Shown here piece after piece: positions 1 through 8,257 of a stretch of 60,313 nt of DNA. The position numbers were made by a program, and so were the translations under genes. The notes beneath the pieces are model-generated. The model was not told where the DNA came from and ran no database searches. It saw nothing but the letters and a program-made list of their open reading frames with translations. The stretch's first letter is position 1; every line of letters begins with the position of its first letter. The DNA comes from Planctomycetota bacterium (GTDB lineage Bacteria > Planctomycetota > PUPC01 > JACPCR01). The stretch covers positions 1-60,313 of the forward strand of contig JACPCR010000112.1 of the NCBI GenBank assembly GCA_016179685.1. The letters run 5' to 3'.

Positions 1-732
1 CGAAGACGAAACATAAGTGCTGTAGCTCAGCGCCTGGAGCGACGCGAGGCGCGGTAGGGAGGGCGTCGGCAAGATGAGCGCTGGCTTTCCACCTAGCCCG
101 ATGTCACCCATTTTTCCGATGCCCGGACCCGTCTCCAGCCGAACACTGCAGGCCCCCAGCGGCGGCGGCGCCGGTCCCACCACAAAGGTGGTCTCGCTCG
201 ACAATTGCCCGGCAGGGAAGTTGACGTCCAGCGCGACCCAGCCATTCATGTTTGTTTCCGTCACCACCACGAGGTCGCACTCGCCCGTGACTTCGAGCGT
301 GGCCGAGCCGCTCTCGAAGCCGGTCGCCGAGGCCGTGATCGCCACCTCCTTCACACCGTCCCTCAGCGTGTCATCCACCGCATCGATGGGAAAGTTTGCA
401 GATAGCTCCCCGGCCGGAATGGTCACCTTCGCCTGTACCGCGGCCTCCCCGGGGTCACTGCTCGACAGGTTTACCACAAGCGATTGGTCGCGGTTCGACG
501 CGCTGAAGTCCCGGCTGACTGTCCCAGTCGCTGCCCCGGGCCCCGCATTCTCATAAATTTTGAACCGGTCGATTTCCATGGCCAGCCTATTGGGCGTAGA
601 CACGGGCCCCGCAAAGCAGGGAACAGACCCGGCAAGCCACAGAGCCAGAAGCAGAGCCCCCAGAAGCGTCTTCTCTGGCCTGGTGACCTGGTCAGTTGAC
701 GCTTCGGCACACCTGTTTATTCTGCTGGCCAT
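1..732 (-). CDS. Secreted Calx-beta-domain protein, partial (3' end beyond window)
   Basis: A reading frame on the minus strand starts with ATG at 732 and stays open to base 1, giving 244 residues with the C-terminus outside the window. Residues about 20-42 form a signal peptide (KTLLGALLLALWLAGSV then PCFAGP). The mature part carries a Calx-beta-like repeat: IPAGELSANFPIDAVDDTLR followed by DGVKEVAITASATGFESGSA, the pattern of Calx-beta/integrin-beta-4 repeats in large extracellular proteins of planctomycetes and verrucomicrobia. A short AAGG lies just upstream of the start. Codon use is typical of the window. It is probably a cell-surface or secreted protein; its function is unknown. Confidence 0.75.
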   Translation of the reverse strand, partial: MASRINRCAEASTDQVTRPEKTLLGALLLALWLAGSVPCFAGPVSTPNRLAMEIDRFKIYENAGPGAATGTVSRDFSASNRDQSLVVNLSSSDPGEAAVQAKVTIPAGELSANFPIDAVDDTLRDGVKEVAITASATGFESGSATLEVTGECDLVVVTETNMNGWVALDVNFPAGQLSSETTFVVGPAPPPLGACSVRLETGPGIGKMGDIGLGGKPALILPTPSLPRLASLQALSYSTYVSSS

Positions 733-851
733 TGACCTTAAAAATCTCAAAATGCCACTTTTCTGGGGTGAACACGATTCGCGGATTCGCTCAACCCCCT
801 CACCGCCACGCACCCAAAGAGCTTGCGGAAGGCTCGTCGCTTCGTGACTCA
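733..851. other. Divergent/convergent spacer, nothing recognised
   Basis: This is the upstream region of the Calx-beta gene and the downstream region of the ceramidase-like gene. No clear promoter, hairpin or RNA gene was seen. Confidence 0.4.
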
Positions 852-2300
852 TCAAGCCTGGGACTCTCCGGTCCACCGACCGATCTGTGCGGCCGCGGCG
901 TCGAGGATCATCTCCAGGCCGCCGGGACCCGCCGGCGACATCCAGTCCTGGTAGAGCCCGATGCCATAGCGGTCCCGAGGCATCAAATAAGCGATGGTGC
1001 CATTGGTCACGGCGGACACCAGGATGGCCCGGCCCGGGAAACGGCGGCGCAGCTCGACTTGAAGCCAGGAATAGGGCTCGGCCGGCACCGTAAGGAGAAA
1101 GGTGCTGCCGATCTGCCAGGCGCAGCAATCGATGGCGATGGAATCGCCGGGCGGCATCAGCGGGGCGCGGTGAAGCAGTCGCCGGGCCCGCTCGTGCATG
1201 GCCGTGGCGTTTCGGATGGATTTGACATCTCCGGAGGCCATGGCCGACTGAAGGGCGCGTTCCGACTGATCGTAGCGCGTCTGAAGGGCTTCCAAGGACT
1301 CCTTCGGCTTGAGCGGGATGCGCAGAGGGATGGATGCGTTTCGGACCATTTCGGCCTCCGCCAGCGCCTCGCCGCCGACTCGCCGCTGGGCCCAGGTCCC
1401 CAAGGTCGCTCCGGAAATCATCGGGCCCGTGTAGGCCAGCTCCATGCCCGGAGGCAAGAGAGACTCGAGGGCCGACAGGGCCGCGTGTCCGAGCTGCCGG
1501 CCGTTACGGTCCGCTACCCGCGGGTCCCCCGCGTAGCCTTCCCTCGGCGCGGTGTCCCCGCAGGCGCCGAGCAGGAACAGACAAGGTATCCGGAAATGGC
1601 TTTCGAGCACCTGCCGCGCTGACCCGATGTAATCCGGCGAAAGCACCTTGTTCTCCGGCCCCAGCGTGGTCGGATGGCAGCCGTAATTGAGAATTGTGGC
1701 GATCGGGCCAGCCCAGTCGGCCGTCACCAGGCCAGCCCAGAGCGTGTCGTCCGCGGCGACTTCAGGATTGTAGCCGCACACGTACTGCTGGGAGTCTTCA
1801 TCCCACGCGTCGCGGTTGACCGCCAGGTTGCACTGTCCCGCGGCCAAGGTGAGCCAGGCGGGCCGTAACGAGGCGCATGCCTCCCGAAGTGCATCGATGG
1901 ATGACTGGACAAGCTGGTCGAAGTAGGGCCGGAGCAGATGTCCTCCTGGCCGGTCCGAAAGCTTCAGGGTCAAATTCGGCCCGGAATGAGTATGCGACAG
2001 GCAAACGAGAAGTCTCGGGCCGGTCAGACCCGTGGCGTGGCGAAGTCTCTTCAGGAATTCCTCGTTCTCGGCCGGCTCGAGCCAGCCGAGGTCGAGGGCG
2101 AGAAGCGCCTGCGGTGAAGAGGCGGCGTCCTCGACCGCCTGAAGGGCCAGGGCCGTGGCCGTAAAGGGGCGGTGTACGCCCGAGGCCATATCGTGCAGCG
2201 CCGCGCCCCAACTGCGGCTATAGATGCCCAGCGGGGGCGTGACGTCCCGGCGTGCGAGTCCGGCGAGGCAGCGAGCCATGGACGATCGGAATGTCTTCAT
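852..2300 (-). CDS. Neutral/alkaline ceramidase-like hydrolase
   Basis: The 482-residue product resembles the N-terminal catalytic domain of neutral/alkaline non-lysosomal ceramidases, Zn-dependent amidases that release fatty acid from ceramide. Visible hallmarks in order are AGLARRDVTPPLG near the N-terminus, SHTHSGP (metal and active-site region), NYGCHPTTLGPENKVLSPDY, and GACGDTAPREGY. It lacks the C-terminal Ig-like domain of full-length ceramidases, as many bacterial homologues do, so the true substrate may be a different amide or ester. The frame is open further upstream to 2450, but that extension runs through a repeat, so ATG 2300 (MKTFRSSMARCLAGL) is chosen. A second ATG eight codons later is also possible. 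No signal peptide is evident. Confidence 0.7.
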   Translation of the reverse strand: MKTFRSSMARCLAGLARRDVTPPLGIYSRSWGAALHDMASGVHRPFTATALALQAVEDAASSPQALLALDLGWLEPAENEEFLKRLRHATGLTGPRLLVCLSHTHSGPNLTLKLSDRPGGHLLRPYFDQLVQSSIDALREACASLRPAWLTLAAGQCNLAVNRDAWDEDSQQYVCGYNPEVAADDTLWAGLVTADWAGPIATILNYGCHPTTLGPENKVLSPDYIGSARQVLESHFRIPCLFLLGACGDTAPREGYAGDPRVADRNGRQLGHAALSALESLLPPGMELAYTGPMISGATLGTWAQRRVGGEALAEAEMVRNASIPLRIPLKPKESLEALQTRYDQSERALQSAMASGDVKSIRNATAMHERARRLLHRAPLMPPGDSIAIDCCAWQIGSTFLLTVPAEPYSWLQVELRRRFPGRAILVSAVTNGTIAYLMPRDRYGIGLYQDWMSPAGPGGLEMILDAAAAQIGRWTGESQA

Positions 2301-2383
2301 TCTTATGTGGTAGCAGTTCGCCGGCTTCTTGTAAAGGAGAGTCTTGAGGAGAGCGAAGCCCGCAACCCAACAAGGCTGGGAGA

Positions 2384-2415
2384 GGTGTCCGGTGTCAGGG
2401 ATCAACTGACACCCG
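2384..2415. repeat. Heptanucleotide-phased repeat
   Basis: GTGTCCG, GTGTCAG, GGATCAA, CTGACAC, CCGACTC can be read in 7-bp steps, with the left half roughly complementary to the right half. It is the same design as the copies at 25066, 26607, 33862 and 48881. Confidence 0.55.
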
Positions 2416-2465
2416 ACTCGCCTCCCACTGGGACAAGTCTGGCGGGACACCTATTCAAACATCTC

Positions 2466-2612
2466 CGCTGAAATCCGCTACGCCTTTCGGGCTCGCGGAT
2501 TTCAGAGCCAGTGTTGGCTCGGCTTCGCCGGCCCAACCCTGGCGGTGCAAAAAGCCTTTAAGAGTGCAACTCAAGCTTAAAACGTTTTCCAACTTTGGCG
2601 TTTGGCGCCCCA
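2466..2612 (+). repeat. Dispersed element R1, copy 1
   Basis: It begins with a perfect 11-bp hairpin (CTGAAATCCGC at 2468-2478, GCGGATTTCAG at 2495-2505), continues through GAGCCAGTGTTGGCTC and ends in a C-rich GGCGCCCCAAC segment. A second, diverged copy in the same orientation lies at about 39928-40165, in the spacer before the DUF4159 gene. The function is unknown. Confidence 0.6.
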
Positions 2613-2733
2613 ACCGCCCAACCCGGATTTCTCAAGAGTCGCGACGGCACGCTCGATATCCGCCTGTTCAACCATCCGTTGCAGTGCAGGCTTCGACGCG
2701 GCCTACCTGGCACCTCGATCCGGAGTTAGCCCT

Positions 2734-2812
2734 GAGCGAGAACGGCTCAAGTCGTTCGAGTTGAAGCCCACAGGGCGCATTTCGAACACATCGTGGTGAG
2801 AAATGCGGGCTA
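2734..2812 (-). repeat. Dispersed element R2, copy 1 (inverse of 41687-41765)
   Basis: Read on the minus strand from 2812 it starts TAGCCCGCATTTC, then TTCGAAATGCGCCCTG and TCGAACGACTTGAG. It matches 41687-41765 with few differences. The CGCATTTC/GAAATGCG arms can fold. Confidence 0.65.
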
Positions 2813-3073
2813 AACGGAGACTTCCATGTCACAAGAAAACGAGATTTGCGGTTCTTTATTTAAGGGAGGCGAAGCCGCTCCTTGGCGGCCTCAAACCGAC
2901 GAATCTTTCTTTGTCTCGTGCTCGACCTCGTTGTCGTGCTCGTCCTCGAAACCCGCGCGGGCCTTTTGACGACGAAAACGGGGACGACGACGAGGACGAT
3001 AACACACGGCAGCCCGCAACGTGCCTCATTTGTTACAGTTGCAATCCTTCAATACGGTTTGTGACCCGGCATC

Positions 3074-3805
3074 ATGAACTTGCGAGTCCCACTGGTTTAC
3101 TTGGCCGGAGGTGTTGGAGACCTGGTCCTGCCTTCGTGGTGTGTCGGCTGCGATCAAGCCATCGAAGCGCCGGGTCTGATGTGCCAGGCATGCCAGGAAT
3201 CTCTGGCCATCTTGCCCGAGCCCCGATGCGCTCGATGTGGCAAACCGGTGGGGAAATACAGCCAGTCGCAGAGGCGCTGCGACGATTGCAAGCGACACAC
3301 GCCGGCCTTTGATGGTGCCGCCGCCCCGTGGGTCTATGTGGGGCTGGCTCGGGACCTCGTCTTGAAGCTCAAGTTCTGCCGGGCGTGGATGGTGGCGGAG
3401 CTCGCCGCGCCTTGGATGGCCGGATGCCTCGACCAGATGCCGTGGAAGGCGGAGATCGACCTCATCCAGCCGGTCCCCATGCACTGGCTCAAGAGGTTCT
3501 GGCGAGGGTACAACCAGGCCGAGATGCTGGCCCTGGCTGTCAGCCGACTCGCGGGAATTCCAAGCTCGAGCGCGTTGCGCAAAGCCCGCTACACCCGGCC
3601 CCAATCCAGGCTCTCCCGGTCCTCTCGCCTCGCCAACCTGAGTGCAACGTTTCGGGTCCGGCCGGCCGGGTCAGTTCGAGGCAAAGGCGTGCTCCTCGTC
3701 GATGACGTGATGACCACTGGGACGACGGCTTCCGAGTGTGCGCGGGTGCTCAAGGATGCCGGGGCCCGGCGCGTCTATGTTCTCACCCTGGCCCGAGCAC
3801 ATTAG
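3074..3805 (+). CDS. comF: ComF family phosphoribosyltransferase-like protein
   Basis: The 243-residue length is normal for ComF/GntX proteins, which support natural transformation (ComF, a helicase-associated cytosolic factor) or phosphonate and gluconate use in some species. The N-terminus has two four-cysteine zinc-binding clusters (C23/C26/C37/C40 and C52/C55/C69/C72). A type I phosphoribosyltransferase domain follows, with the PRPP loop VLLVDDVMTTGTT at about residues 206-218 and an RGYNQAE segment typical of the family. It stands alone, with a spacer of repeats on either side. Its stop TAG (3803-3805) is also the first three bases of a half copy of the 22-nt hairpin family. DNA uptake is inferred from family membership only; no other com gene is present here. 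Confidence 0.9.
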   Translation: MNLRVPLVYLAGGVGDLVLPSWCVGCDQAIEAPGLMCQACQESLAILPEPRCARCGKPVGKYSQSQRRCDDCKRHTPAFDGAAAPWVYVGLARDLVLKLKFCRAWMVAELAAPWMAGCLDQMPWKAEIDLIQPVPMHWLKRFWRGYNQAEMLALAVSRLAGIPSSSALRKARYTRPQSRLSRSSRLANLSATFRVRPAGSVRGKGVLLVDDVMTTGTTASECARVLKDAGARRVYVLTLARAH

Positions 3806-3849
3806 CACTCGTGTTCGGAAGTGCGTAACTTCTCAATAAGTTCGGGGAG
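3803..3849 (+). repeat. Half hairpin joined to AACTTCTC element
   Basis: Bases 3803-3824 form a 22-nt arm starting TAG and ending GGAAGTGC, as in the complete hairpins at 34980 and 48786, but the complementary arm is missing. In its place lies GTAACTTCTCAATAAGTTCG and GGGAG (3825-3849), the end of the element also seen at 7617, 14559 and 20954. Confidence 0.55.
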
Positions 3850-3885
3850 GACGATCGAGTAAAATCCATGGGTTATTAACGAAGT

Positions 3886-3909
3886 AGCGAAGCCCTTCCG
3901 GGCTTCGCT
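3886..3909. terminator. Perfect 10-bp hairpin
   Basis: AGCGAAGCCC-TTCC-GGGCTTCGCT is a perfect inverted repeat with no T-run after it, so a rho-independent terminator is possible but not demonstrated. The rest of 3850-4137 shows no gene. Confidence 0.4.
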
Positions 3910-4137
3910 GGCTGACACCCCGCGAACGCAGGCGAAGCCCGTAATTTATCCCGTTGGGAGGTCTCCTCTACATAACTTCGACCCACCAAGAAATGCGTGA
4001 GAAAGTGAGAAAATGATTCAAAAGTCTTGGGAAAAGAGCGCGGAGAATAACCCTTCTACAGAAGGGTTTTACCCACCGCTTTACCCGCCGAAGGCGGGTC
4101 GGCGCTCCCGCGCCTATGTTCACCAATCGACGATCTC

Positions 4138-4552
4138 TCAAAACTCGTCGGGATGCTCTGCGGCATACTTCTCTGCCGCCCGGAACGCACCCGCAATCGC
4201 ATCCACCTTATCCGTTGACGACGGTCTGGCCGTGGCGGCAGTCTCCTGACTGCCGGATTTTCTCGTGGCGGCAGTCTCCTGACTGCCGGATTTTCTCGTG
4301 GCGGCAGTCTCCTGACTGCCGGATTTTCTCGTGGCGGCAGTCTCCTGACTGCCGGATTTTTCGGGACTCTGGAGAGTCCCGCCACGGTCGAAGACCACAA
4401 TTAGCCCAACGATGTCCACTGCGACCACCGCGGCCACGGCAACCGCCAAGGGCGCTTTCGACCCTTTCTTCCCCCTCTACGCCGACGAATTTCGCATTCA
4501 CCGCGGCCGGGGAGAACCGCACGTCCGATTGCGTCGGCATCTGCCACTCCAA
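4138..4552 (-). pseudogene. Small membrane-anchored repeat protein, frameshifted
   Basis: Two overlapping minus-strand frames join into one sensible protein if one base is gained or lost in the C5/G5 run at about 4476-4480. The N-terminal part from ATG 4552 gives MEWQMPTQSDVRFSPAAVNA then KFVGVEG. The second frame continues GKKGSKAP and a single membrane helix (VAVAAVVAVDIVGLIVVF), then four copies of an 11-residue repeat KSGSQETAATR, and a tail ending AAEKYAAEHPDEF with stop at 4138. It may be a true frameshift, a sequencing error, or a protein starting at TTG 4449. The repeats coincide with the DNA tandem hairpins at 4232-4361. No known family was recognised. Confidence 0.45.
4232..4361. 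repeat. Four tandem 33-bp hairpin units
   Basis: Four near-identical units start at 4232, 4265, 4298 and 4331. Each contains the perfect palindrome CGGCAGTC-TCCT-GACTGCCG. The unit length of 33 bp keeps the reading frame. A further perfect palindrome, GGGACTCTGGAGAGTCCC, follows at 4363-4380. Confidence 0.9.
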
Positions 4553-4614
4553 ATGCTCGCCACGAGGGAATGAATCTAGAAATTGAGTTCAGCTTCTTGT
4601 CGAGTACTTTCTTT

Positions 4615-6063
4615 CTATATCGTCAAATCCAGGCGCAGCTCCAGGATGCAACTCGTTTTAAATGCAATGCTTACGGCATGGGAAAGACGATATCCCGCTA
4701 CCCAGACAATCCCTTGCTGGTCCAGAACAACTGGAATTCTCGGCCGCTCCCGCCGAGGCACCTTGAGATTCACGAAGAGGTCCTGCAGCTTCTGGGGGCC
4801 GGTCATGCCGAGTGGCTGGAAGGAGTCGCCCGGTTGGGGACCCCGCACCCTGAGCGGTGGCCTCACTGCATTCCAGTCCAGGTAGGCTAGCGTGGGCGCT
4901 TGCTTCCGAATCTCCTCTAAGGGTGGAAAGGGAGGCCCTAGCAGGCGAGCATGAATGGACCCGCCGCCTGGCAGATCGACTCGGCCCGGTACGGCAAGCT
5001 CCACAAGCGCAAATGGACTGGGGGGTTGCGCCGAGCCTCTCTTCTCCAGGAACAAGCTGCCGCTCTCGATGCTGGCCCGAAGGCCCCGTGGGAGGTGAAG
5101 CTCGCCGTGGCCGCTCTTCAGCAATCCTTCGAGAGCCTCGTAGTGGGCGGCCAGCAGGCTCGGGCCTCCCCCCATCAGTCGCTCGACCAATCCGCTGAAC
5201 GCCGCGATACGGATGGCCCGGGGAAGCTGTGCCAGGGCCAAGGCGTCCAGACGCACCGTCCGATCGCCGATGAATTTCGTCATACCGCCGAGCGCCTCCC
5301 GCGCCTCGTGGTCCAGCCAGTCGGTCGCCGATCGAGCGTGAGCGGCAAGACACAGCAGGTTTCCTCGCACGCCGGGACCGCCGACCTTTTCCAGTTCCGG
5401 CAGGAGATGAAGTCGGATGCGATTGCGGACCGGCCGAAGTGAGAGGTTGCTGGAATCAGTGCAATAAGCCTGGCCCACCCCATCGAGGCAAGCCTGGAGC
5501 TCCGCCCGTGTCTCTTCGAGCAAGGGACGGACAATTTCGACCTCCGGCTGCTGGGAGAGCGTTCGGCGCACGGGGATGCCAGCCAGGCCCCGCAGGCCCG
5601 TTCCGCGCAGGATACGGAACAGGACGGTTTCGGCGTTATCGTCCGCGTGGTGGCCGAGGCAAATGCGGCGCGCCGGAAAGGCCAGAGCGGCCTCGAGGAA
5701 GAGCCGATATCGCTCCCTCCGGGCCGCCATCTCGACGGACCCCTGGCCCCGACTGCGTGCTGCGGGAATATCCGCCTCTTTGACGATGCAGGGCACTTGC
5801 AGGGTGTCCGCCAGCGCCCGACAAAATTGCTCGTCACGTTCGGATTCCGCACCCCGCAGCCCGTGTTGGACGTGCAGCATGGTCCAGGTGAAGGGAAGCT
5901 CGGGCCGACGGCACAGATCAGCGAGGATTCTGGCCAAGCAGACCGAGTCGGGCCCTCCGGAGACCGCAGCCAACACACGATCTCCAGGCAGGATCAGCGA
6001 GTGCTCGATGATGAAGGCCAGCACCCGCCGCGGGAGCGATGGACCTGTTTCGGGTGAATCCAC
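4615..6063 (-). CDS. tilS: tRNA(Ile)-lysidine synthase
   Basis: TilS adds lysine to C34 of the AUA-reading tRNA(Ile), using ATP, so that the tRNA reads AUA as isoleucine; it is normally essential. The PP-loop signature AAVSGGPDS lies at residues 32-40, followed by LHVQHGLRG, and GHHADDNAETVLFRILRGTG, and a RNRIR segment. The C-terminal TilS domain carries PQPGDSFQPLGM and ends VAGYRLSHAVSI. At about 482 residues it is a typical bacterial TilS. The frame is open upstream into terC, so the start is uncertain; GTG 6063, 47 bases after the terC stop, is chosen because family members begin close to this point. It is probably co-transcribed with terC. Confidence 0.9.
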   Translation of the reverse strand: MDSPETGPSLPRRVLAFIIEHSLILPGDRVLAAVSGGPDSVCLARILADLCRRPELPFTWTMLHVQHGLRGAESERDEQFCRALADTLQVPCIVKEADIPAARSRGQGSVEMAARRERYRLFLEAALAFPARRICLGHHADDNAETVLFRILRGTGLRGLAGIPVRRTLSQQPEVEIVRPLLEETRAELQACLDGVGQAYCTDSSNLSLRPVRNRIRLHLLPELEKVGGPGVRGNLLCLAAHARSATDWLDHEAREALGGMTKFIGDRTVRLDALALAQLPRAIRIAAFSGLVERLMGGGPSLLAAHYEALEGLLKSGHGELHLPRGLRASIESGSLFLEKRGSAQPPSPFALVELAVPGRVDLPGGGSIHARLLGPPFPPLEEIRKQAPTLAYLDWNAVRPPLRVRGPQPGDSFQPLGMTGPQKLQDLFVNLKVPRRERPRIPVVLDQQGIVWVAGYRLSHAVSIAFKTSCILELRLDLTI

Positions 6064-6109
6064 GGTTTTCAACTTCAGGCGACCCCATGAGGAAGGCTCT
6101 GTTTCCTCA

Positions 6110-7102
6110 TCACGCCAGTGGTTCTCGATGCTTGGAGGTTTCGATCTCCGGCCCGAGCGAGGGCAGGTCTGCGGATGGGCGGCCCCGCTCACGGCGCTCG
6201 GCCAGTATAGAGAGGGCCACGGCCCCGAACAGGACGGCTGCCACGACGCCCAGGGAGTGTCCGATGGAAATGTCGATCCATTTTTCGAGGCACATCTTGA
6301 GTCCAACAAAACCAAGGATGATGGCCAGGCCTGGCTTCAGATACCGGAACATGCCCATGACGCCAGCGAGCAGGAAGTAAAGGGCGCGCAGTCCCAGAAT
6401 GGCGCACACGTTCGACGTGTAGACGATGAACGGCTCGCGCGTGATGGCAAAGACTGCCGGGATCGAGTCCAGGGCAAAAATCAAGTCCGTCGTCTCGACC
6501 ACCAGGAGCACGAGGAACAGGGGCGTCGCCATCCATCGGCCATCCTGCCGGACAAAGAGATGCGCCTCGACGTAATTCGCAGTCACGGGAAACCAGCGCC
6601 GGAAGTGGATGACCACGGGGTTGCGCTCCGGATGCACGCCCTCGTCCTTGGAGAAGGCGAGCTTGATGGCGGTATAGATGAGAAAGGCGCCGAAGACGTA
6701 GAGAATCCAGTGGAAGCGGGAGATCAGAGCGGTCCCCGCGGCGATGAAGGCGCCGCGCATCATCAGGGCGCCCAAAATGCCCCAGAACAAGACACGGTGG
6801 TGGTAAGAGGCAGGGACGACAAAGAAATTGAAGATGACGACGAAGACGAAAACGTTGTCGACCGAAAGCGATTTCTCGATGATGTAGCCGGTAAGAAACT
6901 CGAGGGCCCTCTGTTTCCCGAATTGATGCCAGACGAAAAGATTGAAAAAGAGGGAAAGTCCGACCCAGACGACGGACCAGATGGCGGCCTCTTTCAAGCC
7001 CACCTCGTGGGTCTTGCGGTGGAAGATGCCCAGGTCCAGCGCCAGCATGAAAAAGATAAGAACGTGGAAGCCGAACCAGAACGAAAGAGGTGTTCCAGTC
7101 AT
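6110..7102 (-). CDS. TerC/Alx family integral membrane protein
   Basis: This is a 330-residue multi-pass membrane protein of the TerC family, linked to tellurite resistance and, for Alx/MeeF-type members, Mn(II) export. Family hallmarks are LSVDNVFVFVVIFNFF in the third helix and ETTDLIFALDSIPAVFAIT in the seventh, carrying the conserved acidic residues thought to bind metal. About eight to nine hydrophobic helices are visible. ATG 7102 is chosen over the upstream frame because residues before it are unlike the family. The gene sits 47 bases ahead of tilS on the same strand. I found no yybP-ykoY-type Mn riboswitch in the leader. Confidence 0.88.
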   Translation of the reverse strand: MTGTPLSFWFGFHVLIFFMLALDLGIFHRKTHEVGLKEAAIWSVVWVGLSLFFNLFVWHQFGKQRALEFLTGYIIEKSLSVDNVFVFVVIFNFFVVPASYHHRVLFWGILGALMMRGAFIAAGTALISRFHWILYVFGAFLIYTAIKLAFSKDEGVHPERNPVVIHFRRWFPVTANYVEAHLFVRQDGRWMATPLFLVLLVVETTDLIFALDSIPAVFAITREPFIVYTSNVCAILGLRALYFLLAGVMGMFRYLKPGLAIILGFVGLKMCLEKWIDISIGHSLGVVAAVLFGAVALSILAERRERGRPSADLPSLGPEIETSKHREPLA

Positions 7103-7661
7103 GAAACCAAAGACCCGGTGAAAGTGAGGCCGCTGCCGGGATGGTATAGGAATCAGCGGCGCAGCGCCACCTTGTTCCCTGGGCTGCAATCTCGGACTTT
7201 CGGCTCCTTATGGTCTTGCGCGCGTCGAGATCGGAACAAGGATCTACGGAATTCCTGCCGCGACCTGACTCCCTCCCAAACTTGTCCCCGTGGGACGGGT
7301 CCTCCCGCAGGAACTTGTCACTTGGACACAGGTCACACCGTGGGTTTGCTTTCTTTTTAGCCTGGCTTTAGCCGCTGTTCAACCCACGGTGTCAGTTGTG
7401 GGCAAAGGCCAGCGCAGGGAGAAGTGCGGGAACGGGCTCCCTCCCACCGGGACAGGTCCGGGAGGCTGCGACCCAAGTTGGAGTGACGGCTCTTGTACAC
7501 GTGTAAGGAAGTGCACCCGCACTTCCTTACACGTGTACAAGCAATTCATGTATTGCCGCATAGCATAAAACGTCATGGCGTCATGGGAAAGCTGACATAA
7601 CCGCCTGATGAACATAGGTAACTTCTCAATAAGTTCGGGGAGATGGACCCGCCCGATTTCA
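7103..7661. other. Intergenic region with two repeat elements
   Basis: There is no gene across about 560 bases. The region contains a pair of C-rich segments of the CTCCCnnACTTGTCC type (around 7268-7316), a near copy of a segment seen at 45665 (GCTTTAGCCG around 7366), a GTTGGAGTGACGGC leader (7477-7490), a perfect hairpin (7492-7541) and the start of the 70-bp element (7617). Confidence 0.6.
7477..7541. repeat. GTTGGAGTGACGGC leader plus perfect 23-bp hairpin
   Basis: The arms 7492-7514 and 7519-7541 are perfectly complementary over 23 bp, with loop ACCC. The apex reads AAGTGC-ACCC-GCACTT. The leader GTTGGAGTGACGGC just before it is shared with the elements at 45612 and 21178. Confidence 0.9.
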
Positions 7662-7685
7662 TCATCGATCATGATTCAGCACTTC
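7617..7685 (-). repeat. 70-bp dispersed element, copy 1
   Basis: It runs from GGTAACTTCTC to GATTCAGCACTTC and is about 85-90 percent identical by eye to the reverse complement of 14491-14559. Its inner end supplies the codons EVLNH(D/H)R-stop in both places. Confidence 0.7.
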
Positions 7686-7940
7686 ACAAGTTTTCGTAGC
7701 GAAGCGCGCCAGCGCTTCGTCTGAGCCCTCAAATCTCATCTCTCGGACGGAACGCTGGCGCGTTCCGCTACGGAATTCATACCTCATGGACTTGACCTGA
7801 TCGTCCTCCCCGAACTTGTTGAGCGCGCTGATGCAGGCGGTGTTCCGGGGCAAATCCTCGATGGGATGATGCCAGAGCGGCGGGACGATGAAGCTCTCGC
7901 CCCCGAATTCGTCCGCCAAGCGCAGAGTCTCCGCATACAT
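7662..7940 (-). pseudogene. Unrecognised gene fragment
   Basis: The minus-strand frame of 92 codons contains a protein-like stretch, LADEFGGESFIVPPLWHHPI then EDLPRNTACISALNKFGEDD. The rest is made of repeat DNA: the inverted repeat at 7699-7774 and the end of the 70-bp element, which gives EVLNHDR. I do not recognise the protein-like part. It abuts, head to head, a fragment on the other strand at about 7946, which suggests that both are remnants left by deletions. Confidence 0.25.
7699..7774. repeat. Imperfect 26-bp inverted repeat
   Basis: The arms GTAGCGAAGCGCGCCAGCGC (plus TTCGTC) at 7699-7724 and GACGGAACGCTGGCGCGTTC (plus CGCTAC) at 7749-7774 pair with a few mismatches and enclose about 24 bases. 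Confidence 0.7.
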
Positions 7941-7945
7941 CTTGT

Positions 7946-8230
7946 CTGACGAAGGCCGACCGGACTCCCGTAGTGACTTCGGTATTCACCCGGCGCGGTC
8001 GGGCACTCTTCGTCGTTATGAACAATTCGGGCCAGGAGACGAATGTAAAGCTTATTCCCGACTGGAAGTCGCTGGAAACGAACGTTCCCGCCGTGCTCTT
8101 CGACGCGTATGCGGAACAAGGGGAAACCGCGCCGTCTGGTCCGGCGGCGCTCCAGGTCGGCGTGACGGGGGACGGCAGCGAACGCTTCCCGATCAGAGCC
8201 TGCAACTTTCGGGCCCTGGCAGCCAGGTGA
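7946..8230 (+). pseudogene. C-terminal fragment of a glycosidase-like protein
   Basis: The plus-strand frame reads VFTRRGRALFVVMNNSGQET, then NVKLIPDWKSLET, AVLFDAYAEQG, and ends FPIRACNFRALAAR. This pattern (tract of hydrophobic strand plus NN..., final strand ending in an AL/R motif) looks like the last beta-sandwich of large planctomycete-type glycoside-hydrolase-like proteins. No start codon with a plausible N-terminus exists upstream, so it is a remnant of a longer gene. The family assignment is tentative. Confidence 0.35.
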
Positions 8231-8257
8231 ACTGCGGCGGTTCAGAGCCGTGGGTTG

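Larger units (their letters stand above)
2301..3073. other. Repeat-rich intergenic region
   Basis: Across 773 bases I see no convincing gene. The region holds a 7-bp-phased GTGTCAG-type repeat (2384-2415), a CTGAAATCCGC hairpin element (about 2466-2612), an element shared in inverse orientation with 41687-41765 (2734-2812), and a GAC/GAA-type low-complexity tract (about 2915-3005). Open frames here are incidental to GC-rich repeats. Confidence 0.6.

Noticed and set aside
2803..3312. Open frame of 169 codons overlapping comF
   Set aside because: It runs through a low-complexity tract and continues out of frame in comF.
4232..4361. CRISPR-like array
   Set aside because: The units are directly adjacent with no spacers; it is a tandem repeat.
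7103..7330. Mn-sensing yybP-ykoY riboswitch ahead of terC
   Set aside because: I looked for the conserved paired loops in the leader and did not find them.
5576..7360. Open frame of 594 codons on the plus strand
   Set aside because: It crosses the opposite strands of both tilS and terC, which are well-supported families.
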